This document shows, in pieces, positions 23,044-35,669 of a stretch of DNA of 54,753 nucleotides. Positions within the stretch are counted from its first letter, which is position 1. Each line of letters starts with the position of its first letter. The notes beneath the pieces are model-generated. The model saw nothing but the letters and a program-made list of their open reading frames with translations. It was not told the DNA's origin and did not search any database. The translations under genes were made by a program, and so were the position numbers. The DNA is from Mytilinidion resinicola (taxonomy: Eukaryota > Ascomycota > Dothideomycetes > Mytilinidiales > Mytilinidiaceae): NCBI RefSeq assembly GCF_010093595.1, contig NW_022985469.1, forward strand, positions 263,048 to 317,800. The letters run 5' to 3'.

Positions 23044-24556
23044 TATATAAATAGTAGAATAATTTATATTATTTCTACAGGCTATATATAGTAATCCTAA
23101 TAAGGAACTTACTGCCCTAAGTAAACTTAACTTACTAAAATAAGAAAAATATAGCTTTATTTCTTACTTTGCTAAATTCTAACGCCTTACCGCCGATACG
23201 GGCCTTAATAAAATCGGTTTAATAACCTAACTCTAATACTTATTATCGGATAAGCTATATAGAGCTATAATTAGTATTTATATTCTAGATAATATAAATA
23301 AATATACTAACCTAATTTCTGTATATAATAATAATCTCTAATACCTACCAGCTAACTGTCCCTTTTATTATTAACCCTCCGCTCGGAAGAACCTAAATAT
23401 AATAGAAATTAAGGTATTAGACTACACCCTGGCTAGATCTGCTAAATAAGAAAAACGCCGCCGAAAGGGCCTCTGCTATAAGTATAGCAAGTATAGCTAT
23501 ATTTTCTACAACTGCTCTATACTATTACTATAAGTCTAATTATCTAGCCTAAATAGGCTCTTAAGTCCACGCATATATATATAAGCTATAAGCCCGCCCC
23601 GGTTTTTACCTGCACGCTGTTTATCTATATTTATAAACTTATTCTCTAGCTCTAATTATTTTAAAGGAAAATGCTAGTCCTGTATAAAAAAGCTATTAAA
23701 AGCTTAGTCCTGGGCCTAAGTTACCCCCTAGAACTATTCTAACCCCGGATTTCTATAAATCTATTTAAAGAACCTGTAGTTAACTCCTAGAAATAATAAA
23801 TCCTTGCTCTATTTTCCCTGCAGTAAGGTTCTATATAATTAGATGCCTAAGCCCTAATTAATAGCAGAGCTACCGGTATAGGTTATATTTACAGATCTCT
23901 AGCGCGCGCATAAAACCTTTATTTTAACCTGCTACTAATTATTTTATACCTAACTAGATTTAATAGAAAATAACTAAAAAAAAGAAAAATTACGCACTCT
24001 ATATATATAACCCTTCGCCACCTAAACTATATAGAATTAATCCGTTTCTATATACTAAAGATTAGAAAATATAACTTAATACTAGAATAGCTATAGCTAT
24101 ATAGGCACCGTATTAGAATTAATTATAATAACTAATAGCTGCTCTTCCGCTTCTTCTATTACTAGGCTTATTACCTGCGTAAACCTGCTAATATATTTTA
24201 ATATAATAATAGCAAGGACCTATATTAGAAGGCTTCTAATAAAGCACCTTATTTAATAACTAAATACTTCTGTTCCTAATAGTTAAGCCTATATATATAA
24301 TACTAATATAACTACTAGCTTCCTAAAATAAACCGCTAGCTAAATAAACCTAAACCTAAACTTAAATCTAAACCTAAACCTAAATCTAAACTAGATCCTA
24401 ATATAAAGCCTAATACTAAACTAAATATCTACCTGCTTAAAGTAGAAATATTAACCTAATTAGCCTAATAACCTAATTATAAAATCTTTGCTATTACTAT
24501 CGCCGATATTAATAAGGCCTTAGCTAAGAAGAAGTATACTAACCTAGTAATAAAGG

Positions 24557-24966
24557 TGTTATAATAGCGCTATATGTAAAAGGTTAAGGGCTTAAAAAAG
24601 AGCGTTAATTAGGTGCTATATATAATGCTATATAGAGAATTAAGACGTTGTATAAGGAACAGGAAGACGGGAGACGGGCCACCGGATATAAGGGCGTGGC
24701 CGAGCGCGTGGCGTACGGCCTCTATACCGTTTCGGCGCGTGGCACGCGTGTACGCGAGGTCCTTACCAGATCAGGTAATAGGAAAAAGGGGCAGCCGGTA
24801 GGTAGCTGGAGCGGGATAGGATAGGAAGCGGAAGCAAGACGGGAGCGGAGCAGGGCAGGCAGAGCAGGAGGCCGGCTAATAGTAGTAGGCCGGTGCAGAT
24901 TACTAGAGTTATAGCAATCTGCGGCAGAATTTCGGTAGGTAGAGTGTTGCGGTTAATACCGTAATA
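24557..24966 (-). repeat. 3' LTR of gypsy copy B
   Basis: 410 bp, reverse complement of the copy A LTR. A short open frame at 24613-24801 inside it is not a gene. Confidence 0.9.
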
Positions 24967-27900
24967 GTACCCCCCTTCTAAACCTAAGTTTTTTAGCGAG
25001 TAAAAGGCGCTATTTATAATATATATAGCTATTTATTAGGAGTAGGGCTATAAATTAAATCTTAATTAAGGTTTTAGGGTTTAGCAGAATAGGGCTTATT
25101 AAACGCAGGATTATAAGCTTTAGGGTGGCGGTAATAATAATTAGCCGCAGTAGTAGTATCCTTTAGGTTGTTAACAGGTTGCTAGAATAGGTTATTATAT
25201 CTAGTCTATCGGACTAAGTACTTATATTGCTTTTAGCGCCGGTTTAGGCGTATGCCTTTAATATAGTTAATATACTATTTAGTCTCTTTTTTAACTTAAA
25301 TAGGTTTAGGTAGGGGCAACTCCTAGCTAGGCAGGTAGTTAGCTTATAGAGCGGCAGGACAGAGTAATAAAATATAGAAGACAGGATATATCTTTATAAA
25401 TTTAGGTAGGCCTAGTTAATAGGTGTACGGAGAAATAATCTATATAATTAGGAACTTCCCTAGGTTCTTCTAATTAAGCTTTTTAGCAGGTTAATTTATA
25501 TAGATATTCCGTATATTTAACCAGACTTTATTACCTATTTTATAGGCCGGTGCGCCTATATATTTTTAGTTAGCGTATTCTTCTTATATTGCTTAGGCCT
25601 AAGTTATTTTTTTACGGATAAACTGCTTAATATCTAATATTTTATTAACTATTTAATTAGCCTTAAGTACTTACAGTACTTAATAGGCAGGGCGCGGAGT
25701 TCCTAATAGCGGTTTAAAGCCTATTCTTAGGTATTATCCTAAAATAGCAATAAATAGTATTACTATTATTAATTTAAATTAGGTGTTATTTACCTTAAAC
25801 TAAGCGGACAGTAGCTAGATAACCTAGTTATCTTGCTTATAGTTTATATAGGCGCAGAGAACTTATTCTAGTATTAAATTAGCCTTCTCTATTTAGCTAT
25901 TAGTTTCCGGGTGGAAGGCCGATAATAATTAGGCTTTAATATATAGTTGCTTATAGAGTTTATCCTAAAATATAGAAATAAACTGTAATCTTTAATCGGA
26001 TACACATGTATTAGGTAATCCGTAATATACCTAAATATATTAGTAGAATAGGTTAGCTATAGCCTTAGCCGTAATTATTCTATAGGGAATTATATATTAG
26101 TACTTGCTTAGGCGGTCTACTATAACTATAATATTAGTATAGCCTTTAGATTTAAATAGTTTAATAATAAAGTTAATAGAAATATCTCGCCAGTAATACT
26201 ATAGGATAGGCAGGGGTTTTAGAAAGCTATTATACTTTTTTCTTAAAGCCTTTATATAGTAATAGGTGTAATAGTATACTATAAATCGGCGGATTATTTT
26301 AAATATATGCGGCTAGTAGTATTTTTTTTAGAAGATTTCTAGAGTTTTTCTATATTTAGGGTGGCCGCTAATAGGGGAATTATATATATAATAAAGTAGT
26401 TTAATCTTTAGTTTATTATTATTAGGAATTGCTATTTAGTTGCGGAAGTAGAGCTTACTATCTTGCTCTTTATATTTTCTTAGGGTGATCTTTTTAAAGT
26501 AGCGTACTCCGGAGCATAATATTTCCAGGACTTCCTGGATAAACTTATTATTTAGGTATTTATCCTTAATAATCTCCTAAATTATTTAGTTAGTTTCTAT
26601 TAGATTTAACTATATAAACAGGTTAGGATAGAGCAGTATCTAATTTCGGGCTGCTTAAGCTTTTTTTTACGCAGGCGTATCTTGCGTACAACGCGTTAAG
26701 GCGTTAGGCTTTTTACTATACTTACTAGGTCGGTAGGTAATTAAAAAGTTAAATTAGGACAGGTATTTAGACTAATAAGCCTGTTAGTAGCTTAACTACT
26801 TTATAGTTATAAAGTACTGCAGGTTCTTATAGTTACTAAAAACCTAAATTAGGAATACTGCGCTTTCTAGTTTAGGCCGCTACTATTTAAAGTATTAGAT
26901 AATTGCTAGGAGTTCCTTATTATAGATTTTATAGTTATATTTAGCAGAACTTAATTATTTTAAGAAGTAGGCCACAGGTTAAAGTATTCCTTATTTATCT
27001 ATTTATAAGAGCACTCTAGTGTTTATATAGTTGGATAAATTGGCCTTAATAATAATCGGCAGTTTAGGGTTAAAATAATAGAGGATTAGGGCGGTGGTAA
27101 ACGCTGTCTTAAGTTGTTTAAATACCGCACGGCAGGACTTATTAAACCGGAACAGAACGTCCTTCTTTATAAGTGTAATTAGGGGAGCGGCCAGGCTAGA
27201 AAAATTATTAATAAATTATTAGTAGAAGTTTATAAATCTAATAAAGGCTTGTATATTTTTAATATTATAGGGGACTTCCTAGTTATAGATATTTTTAATC
27301 TTATTTAGGTCTATACTAATTCCGCCGGTTAATATTATATACCCTAGGTAGGTAACCTTATTCTAATAGAATTTGCACTTATTAATATCTAGTTATAGGC
27401 CGGCGGCTTCTATTACTTTTAGGACTAGCTTTACGTAATACTAGTAGTCTTTAAAGTTTTTACTATATATTAGAATATTATTAATATATACAGTATAGAA
27501 TACGTCTAGGTATAGGCGGAGTATATTATTTATATAGTATTAGAACGTGCTAGAAGTATTAGCTAATCTAAATAGTATTACCAGGTATTTAAACAGGCCG
27601 TATCGCGTCCGGAAAGCAGTTAGCTATTTATCTCCTTTCGCGATTTATAAGCAATTAAATACGGAGACAATATTAAGCTTTATATAGTATTTCGCCTTGC
27701 TTAATTATACTAGGGTCTTCTAAATTAAGGGAATTAGGTATCGGTTCTTAATAGTTACGGTATTTAGCGCGCGGTAGTTAATATAGAATTATAGGCCTTC
27801 TCCGGGCTTCTTAACAAAGATAACCGGAGAGGCGATAGGTAATAAACTAGTACGGATAAATTCTTTCGCGAGGTTATTATTAAGGTACTTTCTTAGCACC

Positions 27901-30116
27901 TTTAATTTATTTTATAATATTCTATATAACGGGCTAAATCTATACAGTTTACTGTCTTTAAGTATAATTTTATAATTATATATTTAGTATTTAGGTAACT
28001 TATTAGCTTTCTGTTAGGAAAAGGTTTTTAGTAAATAGTAATATTATACTAGGACTTTTATAGCTAGGTCGGTTTAGGTTTTTAAAGCTAAGGCCTTATT
28101 AATATTAGTAATAGTAATAGTAAAGATTTTATAATTAGGTTATTAGGCTAATCGGGTTATAGATACTATATTTAGTATATAGATATCCGTCCGGGTATTA
28201 GGTTTAAATTTAGAATTAGATTTAGTTTTAGGTTTAGTTTCTAGCTTAGGTTTAGGGTTAGGTATATTTATCTAGCGTACTATTTTAGGAAGCTAGTAAT
28301 TATATCGGTGTTATATAGACAGGCTTAATTACTATAAGTAAAAGCGTTAGGTTAGAGGTATTAGGCACTGCTTAATAAGGGGCGCTTTAGGAAGCTATTC
28401 TATATAAGTTCTTATTGCAGAGGTTTAGAAGTTGCGCAGGCATCGCGCCTAGTATTAGGATAATTAAAATAATAGTTATTAGTTATTATAGTTAAATCTA
28501 ATATAGTGCTTATATAGCCAGGGCTATTCTAGTAGCAGCTTATATTTACCGAGTTCTAGTATATAGAAACAGATCTATTCTATATAGTTTAGGTGGCGGA
28601 GGGTTACTTGCGCAGAGTATATAATCTATTCTTTTTTAAGCATTTTTCTATTAAATCTAGTTAGGCGTAAAATATAAAAGAGCGGGTTAAGGCGGAGGTT
28701 CTATACGCGCGCTAGATTCCTATAAATATAACCTATACCTATAGCTCTACTATTAATTAGAGCTATAGTATTTATATAGGTAGAGCCTTATTATATAAAA
28801 ACGGGGATAAAAATCTATTATTTTTAGGAGTTAGGTTTAGGTTCTTTAAATAGGTTTATAGAAATCCGGGGTTAGAATAGTTCTAGGGGGCAACTTAGCC
28901 CCGGAACAGGGCTTTTAATAACTTTTTTATATAGAATAAGCAGCTACCTCTAGATTAATTAGAGCTAAAGAATAAAGCGGTAGATATAGAAAAATAGCAG
29001 GTAGATAAAAATTAGGTAGAATTAGTTAATTGTGCGTATATACGCGGTTAGGGGCTTAAAGGCTTATCTACACTAGATAATTAGACTTAGGGTAAAAGGA
29101 CAGAGCAATTGCAGGAGATATAGCTATACTTTCCGCATTTAAAGCAGAGGCCCTTTTAATAATATTTATTTTATTCGGCTAAGCCGGCTGGAGTATATTT
29201 AGATATATTAATTTCTATTATATCTAGGTTCTTTTATAACGGAGGGGAATATTAAAAGGGTTAGCCGGGCAGGAATTATAAATTATTATTATACTTCGCA
29301 ATTAAGTTGGCATAATTATTTAGATTATCCGGGGTAGTAGCACTAACTATTATATAGCAGAGTTTATTAAAGAGAAAGTATTAGAGCTAAGTTATTAGGC
29401 TAGCTTTATTTAGATCTATATTAGCGGTAAGTTATTAAAATTTAGTAAAGTATAATATAAAAGCACGCCTTTTTTACTTTAGTATATAGAGTTAATTTAA
29501 GGATATAAGTTTCTAGTTTAGATTGCTATATATAGCCTATAGAAATTAGATAAGTTAATTAATAGTATAGATATCTTAGTCTATTAAAGGGTTAATAAGC
29601 GTTAACAGGTTAGATTCTAATTAAGAGTAAGTATATAGTAGGCAAGCATATTTAGTTAGGTATTAATTAGTATTTCCTTCCAGTTTATACTATAGTTATC
29701 GGATAAAAATTAGAAGTTCTTTTTAACTCCCCTTAAATATTAAAGGGTTAATTAGATATTTAGTCTTTAGAGTTGGCGGGGCGGCGGCTGTTAGGAAGAA
29801 GTTTATTAAAGTCGGCGGAGTAACTTTAATAGTTAGGGTCCGTATATAGTTTATATTATTAGCAGGTATTAAGCTATTATTTAATTTATAAACAGAAGGC
29901 CCTGCAAATTATTAGTTAGGCGCTAGTAGTAGAATAGGGGTAGATTTAAACTAAATTGCGGCTACTTCCTTCTATAGAGCAGCAATTTCCTATTTTTAGA
30001 CGGATAGAACTTCTATTACAGCAGCCTGCTATTTTTTTATAGAGCTAATAAGCTTTAAAAGTATTATAGTTAGGTTAGTAGGGGTGTTTATAGTAGTAAA
30101 AGTAGATATAATATAA

Positions 30117-30526
30117 TATTATAATAGCGCTATACGCAAGAGGTCGAGGGCTTAAAAAGGAGCGTTAATTAGGTGCTATATATAATACTATATAGAGAAT
30201 TAAGACGTTGTATAAGGAATAGGAAAACGGGAGACAGGCCACCGGATATAAGGGCGTGGCCGAGCGCGTGGCGTACGGCCTCTATACCGTTTCGGCGCGT
30301 GGCACGCATGTACGCGAGGTTCTTACCAGATTAGGTAATAGGAAAAGGGGGCAGCCGGTAGGTGGCTGGAGCGGGACAGGATAGGAAGCGGAAGCGAGAC
30401 GGGAGCGGAGCAGGGCAGGCAGAGCAGGAGGCCGGCCAACAGTAGTAGGCCGGTGCAGATTGCTGGAGTTGTAGCAATCTGCGGCAGAATTTCGGTAGGT
30501 AGGGTATCGCGGTTAATACTGTGACA
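30117..30526 (-). repeat. 5' LTR of gypsy copy B
   Basis: 410 bp, reverse complement of the copy A LTR, ending GTGACA directly before the AAAGG duplication. Confidence 0.92.
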
Positions 30527-32999
30527 AAAGGTCCCTATAGAGTATTACCCGTTTTTAAAAAACTTCTCCTGCTAAAAAGCTAATAAGCTGCCCGAACACC
30601 GTATATATAACTATAAAATTGTCCTAAAAAAAGAAAAATAATATAGGTTTAGTCTGCTATATAGCATATTCTAGAATAAACTAAAGGTGCTTTAAAAGTA
30701 CCTTAATAACAACCTTATAAAAGGATTTATCCGTGCTAGCTTATTACCTATTGCCTTTCCTGTTATCTTTATTAAGAAACCCGGAGAAGGCTTATAATTT
30801 TATATTAATTACCAAGCACTTAATATAGTAATAATTAAGAACTGTTACCTAATTCTATTAATCTAAAAAACGCTGGCCTAATTTAGTAAGGCTAAGTATT
30901 ATACTAAGCTTAATATTATCTCGGCGCTTAATCGCCTATAGATTGCGAAAGGAGATAAATAGTTAACAGCCTTCCGGATATAATATAGCCTATTTAAATA
31001 CCTAGTTATGCCCTTTAGACTAGCTAACGCCCTTAGTATATTCCAGTACTATATAAATAATATGCTCCGCCTATACCTAGACGTATTCTGCACCGCGTAT
31101 ATTAATAATATCCTAATATATAGCAAAAGCTTTAAAAAATACTAATACTATATAAAACTAGTTCTTAAGGCCTTAAAAAATACAGGACTGCAACTTAATA
31201 TTAATAAATATAAATTCTACTAGAGCAGTATTACTTACCTAGGGTATATAATATTAACTAACGGAATTAGTATAAACCCGAATAAGATTAATAATATCTA
31301 TAACTAGGAGACCCCTTGTAATATAAAGGATATATAAGCCTTTATAGGATTTGCTAACTTCTACTAATAATTTATTAATAATTTCTTTAGCTTAGCTACA
31401 CCTTTTATTACTTTTATAAAGAAGGGTATGCAATTTTAATTTAATAAACCCTGTAAGAAAGCGTTTAAATATCTTAAAATAGCTTTTATAACTGCCCTAA
31501 TTCTCCGCTACTTTAACCCGGATTTACTAATAACTATTAAAGCCAACTTATCTAATTATATAAATACCAGAATCCTATTATAGACTAATAAGCGTGGAGT
31601 TCTAAGGCCTATAGCCTACTTCTCTAAACGGCTAAACCCTGCTAAATATAACTATAAGATTTATAATAATGAACTCCTTGCGATTATCCGGTGCTTTAAA
31701 TAATAGCGCCTAGAACTAAAAAGTGCTGTACTTCTAATCTAGGTTCTTAGTAATTATAAAAACCTGTAATACTTTGCTACTATAAAATAGCTTAGCTACT
31801 AACAGGCCTGCTGGGCAAAATACCTGTCTTATTTTAACTTTATAATTATATACCGACCCGGTAAGTTTAGAGAGAAGCCGGATACCCTAACCTGCTATAT
31901 ACAGGATATACCTGCGCAGGAAGAAGCCTAAGCCGCCCGAAATTAGACTCTATTACGCCCTAAGTTATTTACCGAATTAAACCTTATAGAAACCAATTGT
32001 ATAATTTAAGAAATTATTAAGAAAGAATACCCTAATAATAAATTTATATAAGAAGTTCTAGAACTAATATAATCTAGAACCCGATATTTAAAGAAAATTA
32101 CCCTAAGTAAATATAAAGTCTGTAATAGTAAACTATTCTACTATAATTGCCTTGCAATTCCTAACTATAATAAATTAAAAATTAAGCTCCTTTAATATAT
32201 ATATAATTCACCTATAGGCGGCTATCTAGGCTGCAGAAAAACCTTTAAAATCCTCTAGAAAGAATACTACTAGCCCTAGATATTTAAGATAATCTGTTAA
32301 TTTATAGCCTATTATTATACCTATTACTATATAAAGGCTTTAAAAGAAAAATATAACAGCTTCCTAAAGCTACTACTAGTTCCGCTATATTACTAGCAAG
32401 ATATTTCTGTTAATTTTATTATAGATTTACCTAAATCCGAAAGCTATACTAATATTATAGTTATAGTAGATCGCCTAAGTAAGTACTAATATATTATTCC
32501 TTATAAGATAATTATAGCTTAAGCCACTGCTAACCTATTCTACCGGCATATTTAGGTATATTACAGCCTTCCTAATATATATATCTCTAATTAAAAATTG
32601 CAGTTTATTTCTATATTTTAGGATAAACTATATAGATAACTATAAATTAAAGCCTAACTATTATTAGCCTTTTACCCTAAAATAAATAGCTAGACGGAAA
32701 AGGCTAATTCTATATTAGAATAAGTCCTCTATACTTATATAAACTACTAGCAAGATAACTAGGTAACCTGGCTGCCGTCGGCTTAATTTAAAGTAAATAA
32801 TATAAGATCTAAATTAACTATAGTAACACCGTTCGTTGCTGTTACAGGATAGAACCCTTAAATAGGTTTTGAACCCCCTATAGGAATACAACGCCCTGCT
32901 TACTAAACGCTGTAAGCCTGTAAGGCTAATTAAATAATTAATAAGATAACCGATATTAAATAGTTTATCCGTGAAAAGATGACCTGGGCATAGGCGATG

Positions 33000-33500
33000 C
33001 AAGAAGAGTTCGCTAACCGTCGACGCACCGGTGCACCATCCTACCGCGTTGGCGATAAAGTTTAGCTAGACGCCCGGAATATCCGTACAAAATGAAAGTC
33101 CAAGAAGCTCGACTGGAAGAACCTCGGAAAGTTTCTAATCACGCAAGTGGTTTCACTATACGCCTATCGATTGGGCCTGCCTGATACAATAAAGATCCAC
33201 CCTGTCTTCCACGTCTCTCTCCTACGGCCTGCCGCCCCGTCCTCGGATTACCTTCCTGGCCAAGAAAACTCTCCTCCTGAACCTGTTAAGATTAATAGCG
33301 AACCGGAGTACTACGTCAACCGCATTAAAGACCTCCGCTTCAACCGACGCCGAAAGCGACACGAATACCTTGTCAAATAGACTGGCTATAATAAGTTATC
33401 CTGGGAGCCTGCCTTAGAACTTAAGGATACAACGGCTGCCGCCAATTATCACCGCCGGCACCCTAATATACCTGAACCACCTAATACATCCGTATAATAT
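33000..33500 (+). pseudogene. Nearly unmutated integrase C-terminus and chromodomain of element C
   Basis: From about 33000 the sequence returns to normal base composition. It encodes a gypsy integrase tail (IHPVFHVSLLRPAAPSSDY in the frame from 33147) and a chromodomain (EYYVNRIKDLRFNRRRKRHE, then YLVK, stop, TGY). The stop at 33378-33380 is a TAG where chromodomains have Trp (TGG), the kind of G-to-A change RIP makes. The chromodomain would direct integration to modified chromatin. After that stop the frame runs on to a stop near 33498. Confidence 0.75.
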
Positions 33501-33542
33501 AACGTCAACGCCCAAGAGACTTGGGTTTAGGGGGGGGGGTAC

Positions 33543-33791
33543 TGTTACGGTAACTACCCGCAACACCTTACCCACCACAATTCGCCTATTACGTGGCTTC
33601 GTCACCTGATCTCGCACGGAGCTCGTGAGCTCGCGCCATACGCACGTCCCGCCGGTATATCTTCTTCGCCGGCGCTCCTAATTTCCTGTTCTTTACACAA
33701 TGTCTTGATTCTCCACGTAGTATTGTACCTAGCACTTAATCAACGCTCCTTCTTGAGCCCTTGAACTCCTGCTTGTAGCGCTAGCGTGACA
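33543..33791 (+). repeat. 3' LTR of element C (nearly unmutated)
   Basis: 249 bp, from TGTTACGGTAACTACCC to GCGTGACA. It is preceded by a G-run polypurine tract (GGGTTTAGGGGGGGGGG, about 33523-33539). It is the counterpart of the RIP-mutated LTR at 20346. Confidence 0.92.
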
Positions 33792-34007
33792 GGTATTGCC
33801 CGTTACACGCGCTACGCCGTGGCGTAGCTTGCCCCTGGCCCTGCTAGCCCTAGCTCGCGGCCCGTCCTGTACATAGACCTGCCTCTGCCCCTGCTTCTGC
33901 TCTTCACCAATTCTCTTGATTCATCACACAGCTGTACGTAGCTATTATTAATTGAATCTAATGCTTGTTCATCTCGCGTTCATGTCTGATACATCGTCGT
34001 TGTGACA
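33787..34007 (+). repeat. Diverged LTR relic related to the 295-bp solo LTRs
   Basis: The last 54 bp (33954-34007, with TCTCGCGTTCATG and a GTGACA end) match the 3' end of the 295-bp LTR family with scattered differences. The start overlaps the TGACA end of element C's LTR, so the two are fused without a visible junction sequence. The middle differs from the solo LTRs, so it is a related subfamily or a recombinant. Confidence 0.6.
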
Positions 34008-34374
34008 GTTAGTTGCTGACGCTTCCAGTGCTAGAAAATAGGGTGAACTAAGATACTTGCAGTCTCCAGCCGGCAATATCACAGTGCGCTAAGCTCGACT
34101 TACTTAGCCTTTTCGAGTAAGATGAAAACAAAATATACGACGAAGAGCTGCCCGGCTGCATTTACTACTCCATTAAATAGAAGGTGATATTAAACAGTTA
34201 TCACAAAGGATATAGAGCAGAATTTTGTGCTAGCAGCTCGAACCGCTTCTCTAATACCTTATAGAGTACACACAACAACATTACTACTACGCTCTTGCTG
34301 GCGTTAGGCCTTTTCCTCTTTCGAGGCTCGTCCGTGTGCACGATAATAGAGCGTAGTGACAGGGACACCGCCCC
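34008..34374. other. Unassigned sequence between repeats
   Basis: Moderately AT-rich. The translation contains protein-like pieces interrupted by stops (for example DEELPGCIYYSIK near 34140), so it may be internal sequence of another retroelement. No family is assigned. Confidence 0.35.
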
Positions 34375-34832
34375 GTTCTAATAGGGTTACCTATGTTCTA
34401 GGTATATCTAGAGGGAGGCCTAGTGCCAGTACCTGGCTGGCTCGGTCTATATTAACTATTGTGGTGATAGGAGAGGCACGAATTGCAGAGGCACGACATA
34501 CAGCTGGCAATAATAAACGCGCAAGCCCGGCTGCCAAAAAATAGCCAGTACGTAACCGTTCAGAGATATTTCTTAAAGGCGCCGCATCCTTAAGTTGGAC
34601 ATAGCGTAAAATACAATACAACTAGTTAGCTAACTTAGATATCTAATACCTTACTACGTAAGTGCGCTAAACCCTTATGCTAAGACATATAACCCCTTTG
34701 CACGAATAAATCCGGAATACATACTCCTAAAGGCTAAGTGTTCCTAAAGCTTAGAGATATCTTCTTTTGTTATAGAACTATTAATTTAATGCTTGTGGTG
34801 CGGAAGGGGTGTAAAGCTAGTGCAGTTCTAAC
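34375..34832 (+). repeat. Dispersed repeat X, copy 1
   Basis: About 458 bp similar to 49922-50560. It starts GTTCTAATAGGG and shares blocks such as GCCAGTACCTGGCTGGCTCG and AATCCGGAATA. Small open frames on both strands inside it are probably not genes. The repeat class is unknown: no LTR ends, terminal inverted repeats or target duplications were found. Confidence 0.65.
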
Positions 34833-35454
34833 GTCCGTCCCTAGGTGGCGCAACACCCACCGTGCCGCAATATATAAGAGGTATATTAACTTTAAACAAC
34901 TTAAGCTCTTTGCATATATCGATATATCCCATAATTCTATATAAGTTGTGTGCTGTAGCCATTCTATAGCCCTTAGAACATCTTCCACGGAAATATTACG
35001 TTCGTATTATCGCTTTCGCGCCTGATTTGCGGATAGCCTTCTTTTATAGCGTAACCGAGTTCCGTCGCCACAGCACTACTATTAAGCTCCTATTACTTTT
35101 AATGCTTATAAAAGGGCCTTATTCGAACTTTAGAACCTTACTACTATATTAAGGAATTAGTATTAGCCTTATAGCTAATATCGCACGCAAATTTATATAA
35201 GGTCGCTACCCTAGTCGGTACTTCTAATTAAAGCACTTACTAGTTCTGGCTAGTATAAAATAACTCCGCCTATCTTATATAATTATTACAATATAATTTA
35301 TTTATATTATCCAGTAAGCTAAGCTTATAGCTAAGTATAGCTAATCGGGGCCTTAGTAACTTACTCTACCTTATATATCCGGTTAGGTACTATTAACTAG
35401 CCTAGGCATATAATTTATTATAGTACTAGAAGGTACTTCTCTACTAACGTCCTT
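34833..35454. other. AT-rich flank of copia element D
   Basis: RIP-like AT-rich sequence without a recognisable gene. It ends with TCCTT (35450-35454), the left target duplication of element D. Confidence 0.4.
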
Positions 35455-35652
35455 TATCGCAGACTAAGGTATTAGCCGTAGAGGCCTAAGGCAAGAACTG
35501 TATTAATAAGCTTGCCATTAAAGCTATATAGAACGTCGGGCGGGGTAACCCGACCGATAAGAAGAAGAGACCACACATATATAATTAATTATACTCTGCT
35601 GCTTAATATTATTTCCAATCCTGCTTTATCCCGTGCACACCTAAGTGCGACA
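35455..35652 (+). repeat. 5' LTR of copia D (RIP-mutated)
   Basis: 198 bp, starting TATCGCAGACTAAGG (original TG changed to TA) and ending GTGCGACA. It aligns with the LTR at 41167. Confidence 0.92.
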
Positions 35653-35669
35653 GTTATAAGCCCGGTAGC
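35653..35669 (+). promoter_or_regulatory. Primer-binding site of copia D, probable half initiator tRNA-Met
   Basis: Immediately after the 5' LTR the sequence is GTTATAAGCCCGGTAGC. With one G-to-A change allowed (GTTATGAGCCC), it is complementary to the anticodon-loop region of initiator tRNA-Met, which many copia elements use as a cut half-tRNA primer. The match is by memory of the conserved anticodon arm, not by alignment. Confidence 0.55.

Larger units (their letters stand above)
24557..30526 (-). mobile_element. Gypsy-type retrotransposon, copy B, inverted and nested in C
   Basis: 5,970 bp, exactly the length of copy A, with 410-bp LTRs at both ends. It is flanked by AAAGG at 24552-24556 and 30527-30531. 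Reading the minus strand gives the same order of gag, reverse transcriptase, RNase H, integrase and chromodomain relics as copy A. It interrupts pol of element C between gag/protease and reverse transcriptase. Decay is RIP-like throughout. It must have inserted after C. Confidence 0.93.
20346..33791 (+). mobile_element. Gypsy-type retrotransposon C, hosting elements F and B
   Basis: Two 249-bp LTRs (20346-20594 and 33543-33791) enclose a gypsy-type gag-pol in the same orientation. Without the nested insertions the element is about 5.6 kb. A gag zinc-knuckle relic lies near 23472. Reverse transcriptase lies near 30720-31110 (YINN at 31098-31109), with RNase H near 31540-31900 and integrase near 32270-32830. 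The C-terminal chromodomain follows at about 33290-33470. It belongs to a family related to A and B but with different LTRs. RIP-like decay is heavy until about 32830, then fades, and after about 33000 the sequence is nearly normal. No target duplication is visible (CTAAG left, GGTAT right), so one end may have been rearranged. Confidence 0.88.

Noticed and set aside
19446..24801. Short open frames at 19446-19670 and 24613-24801
   Set aside because: Both lie within gypsy LTRs, in CG-rich parts that resisted RIP.
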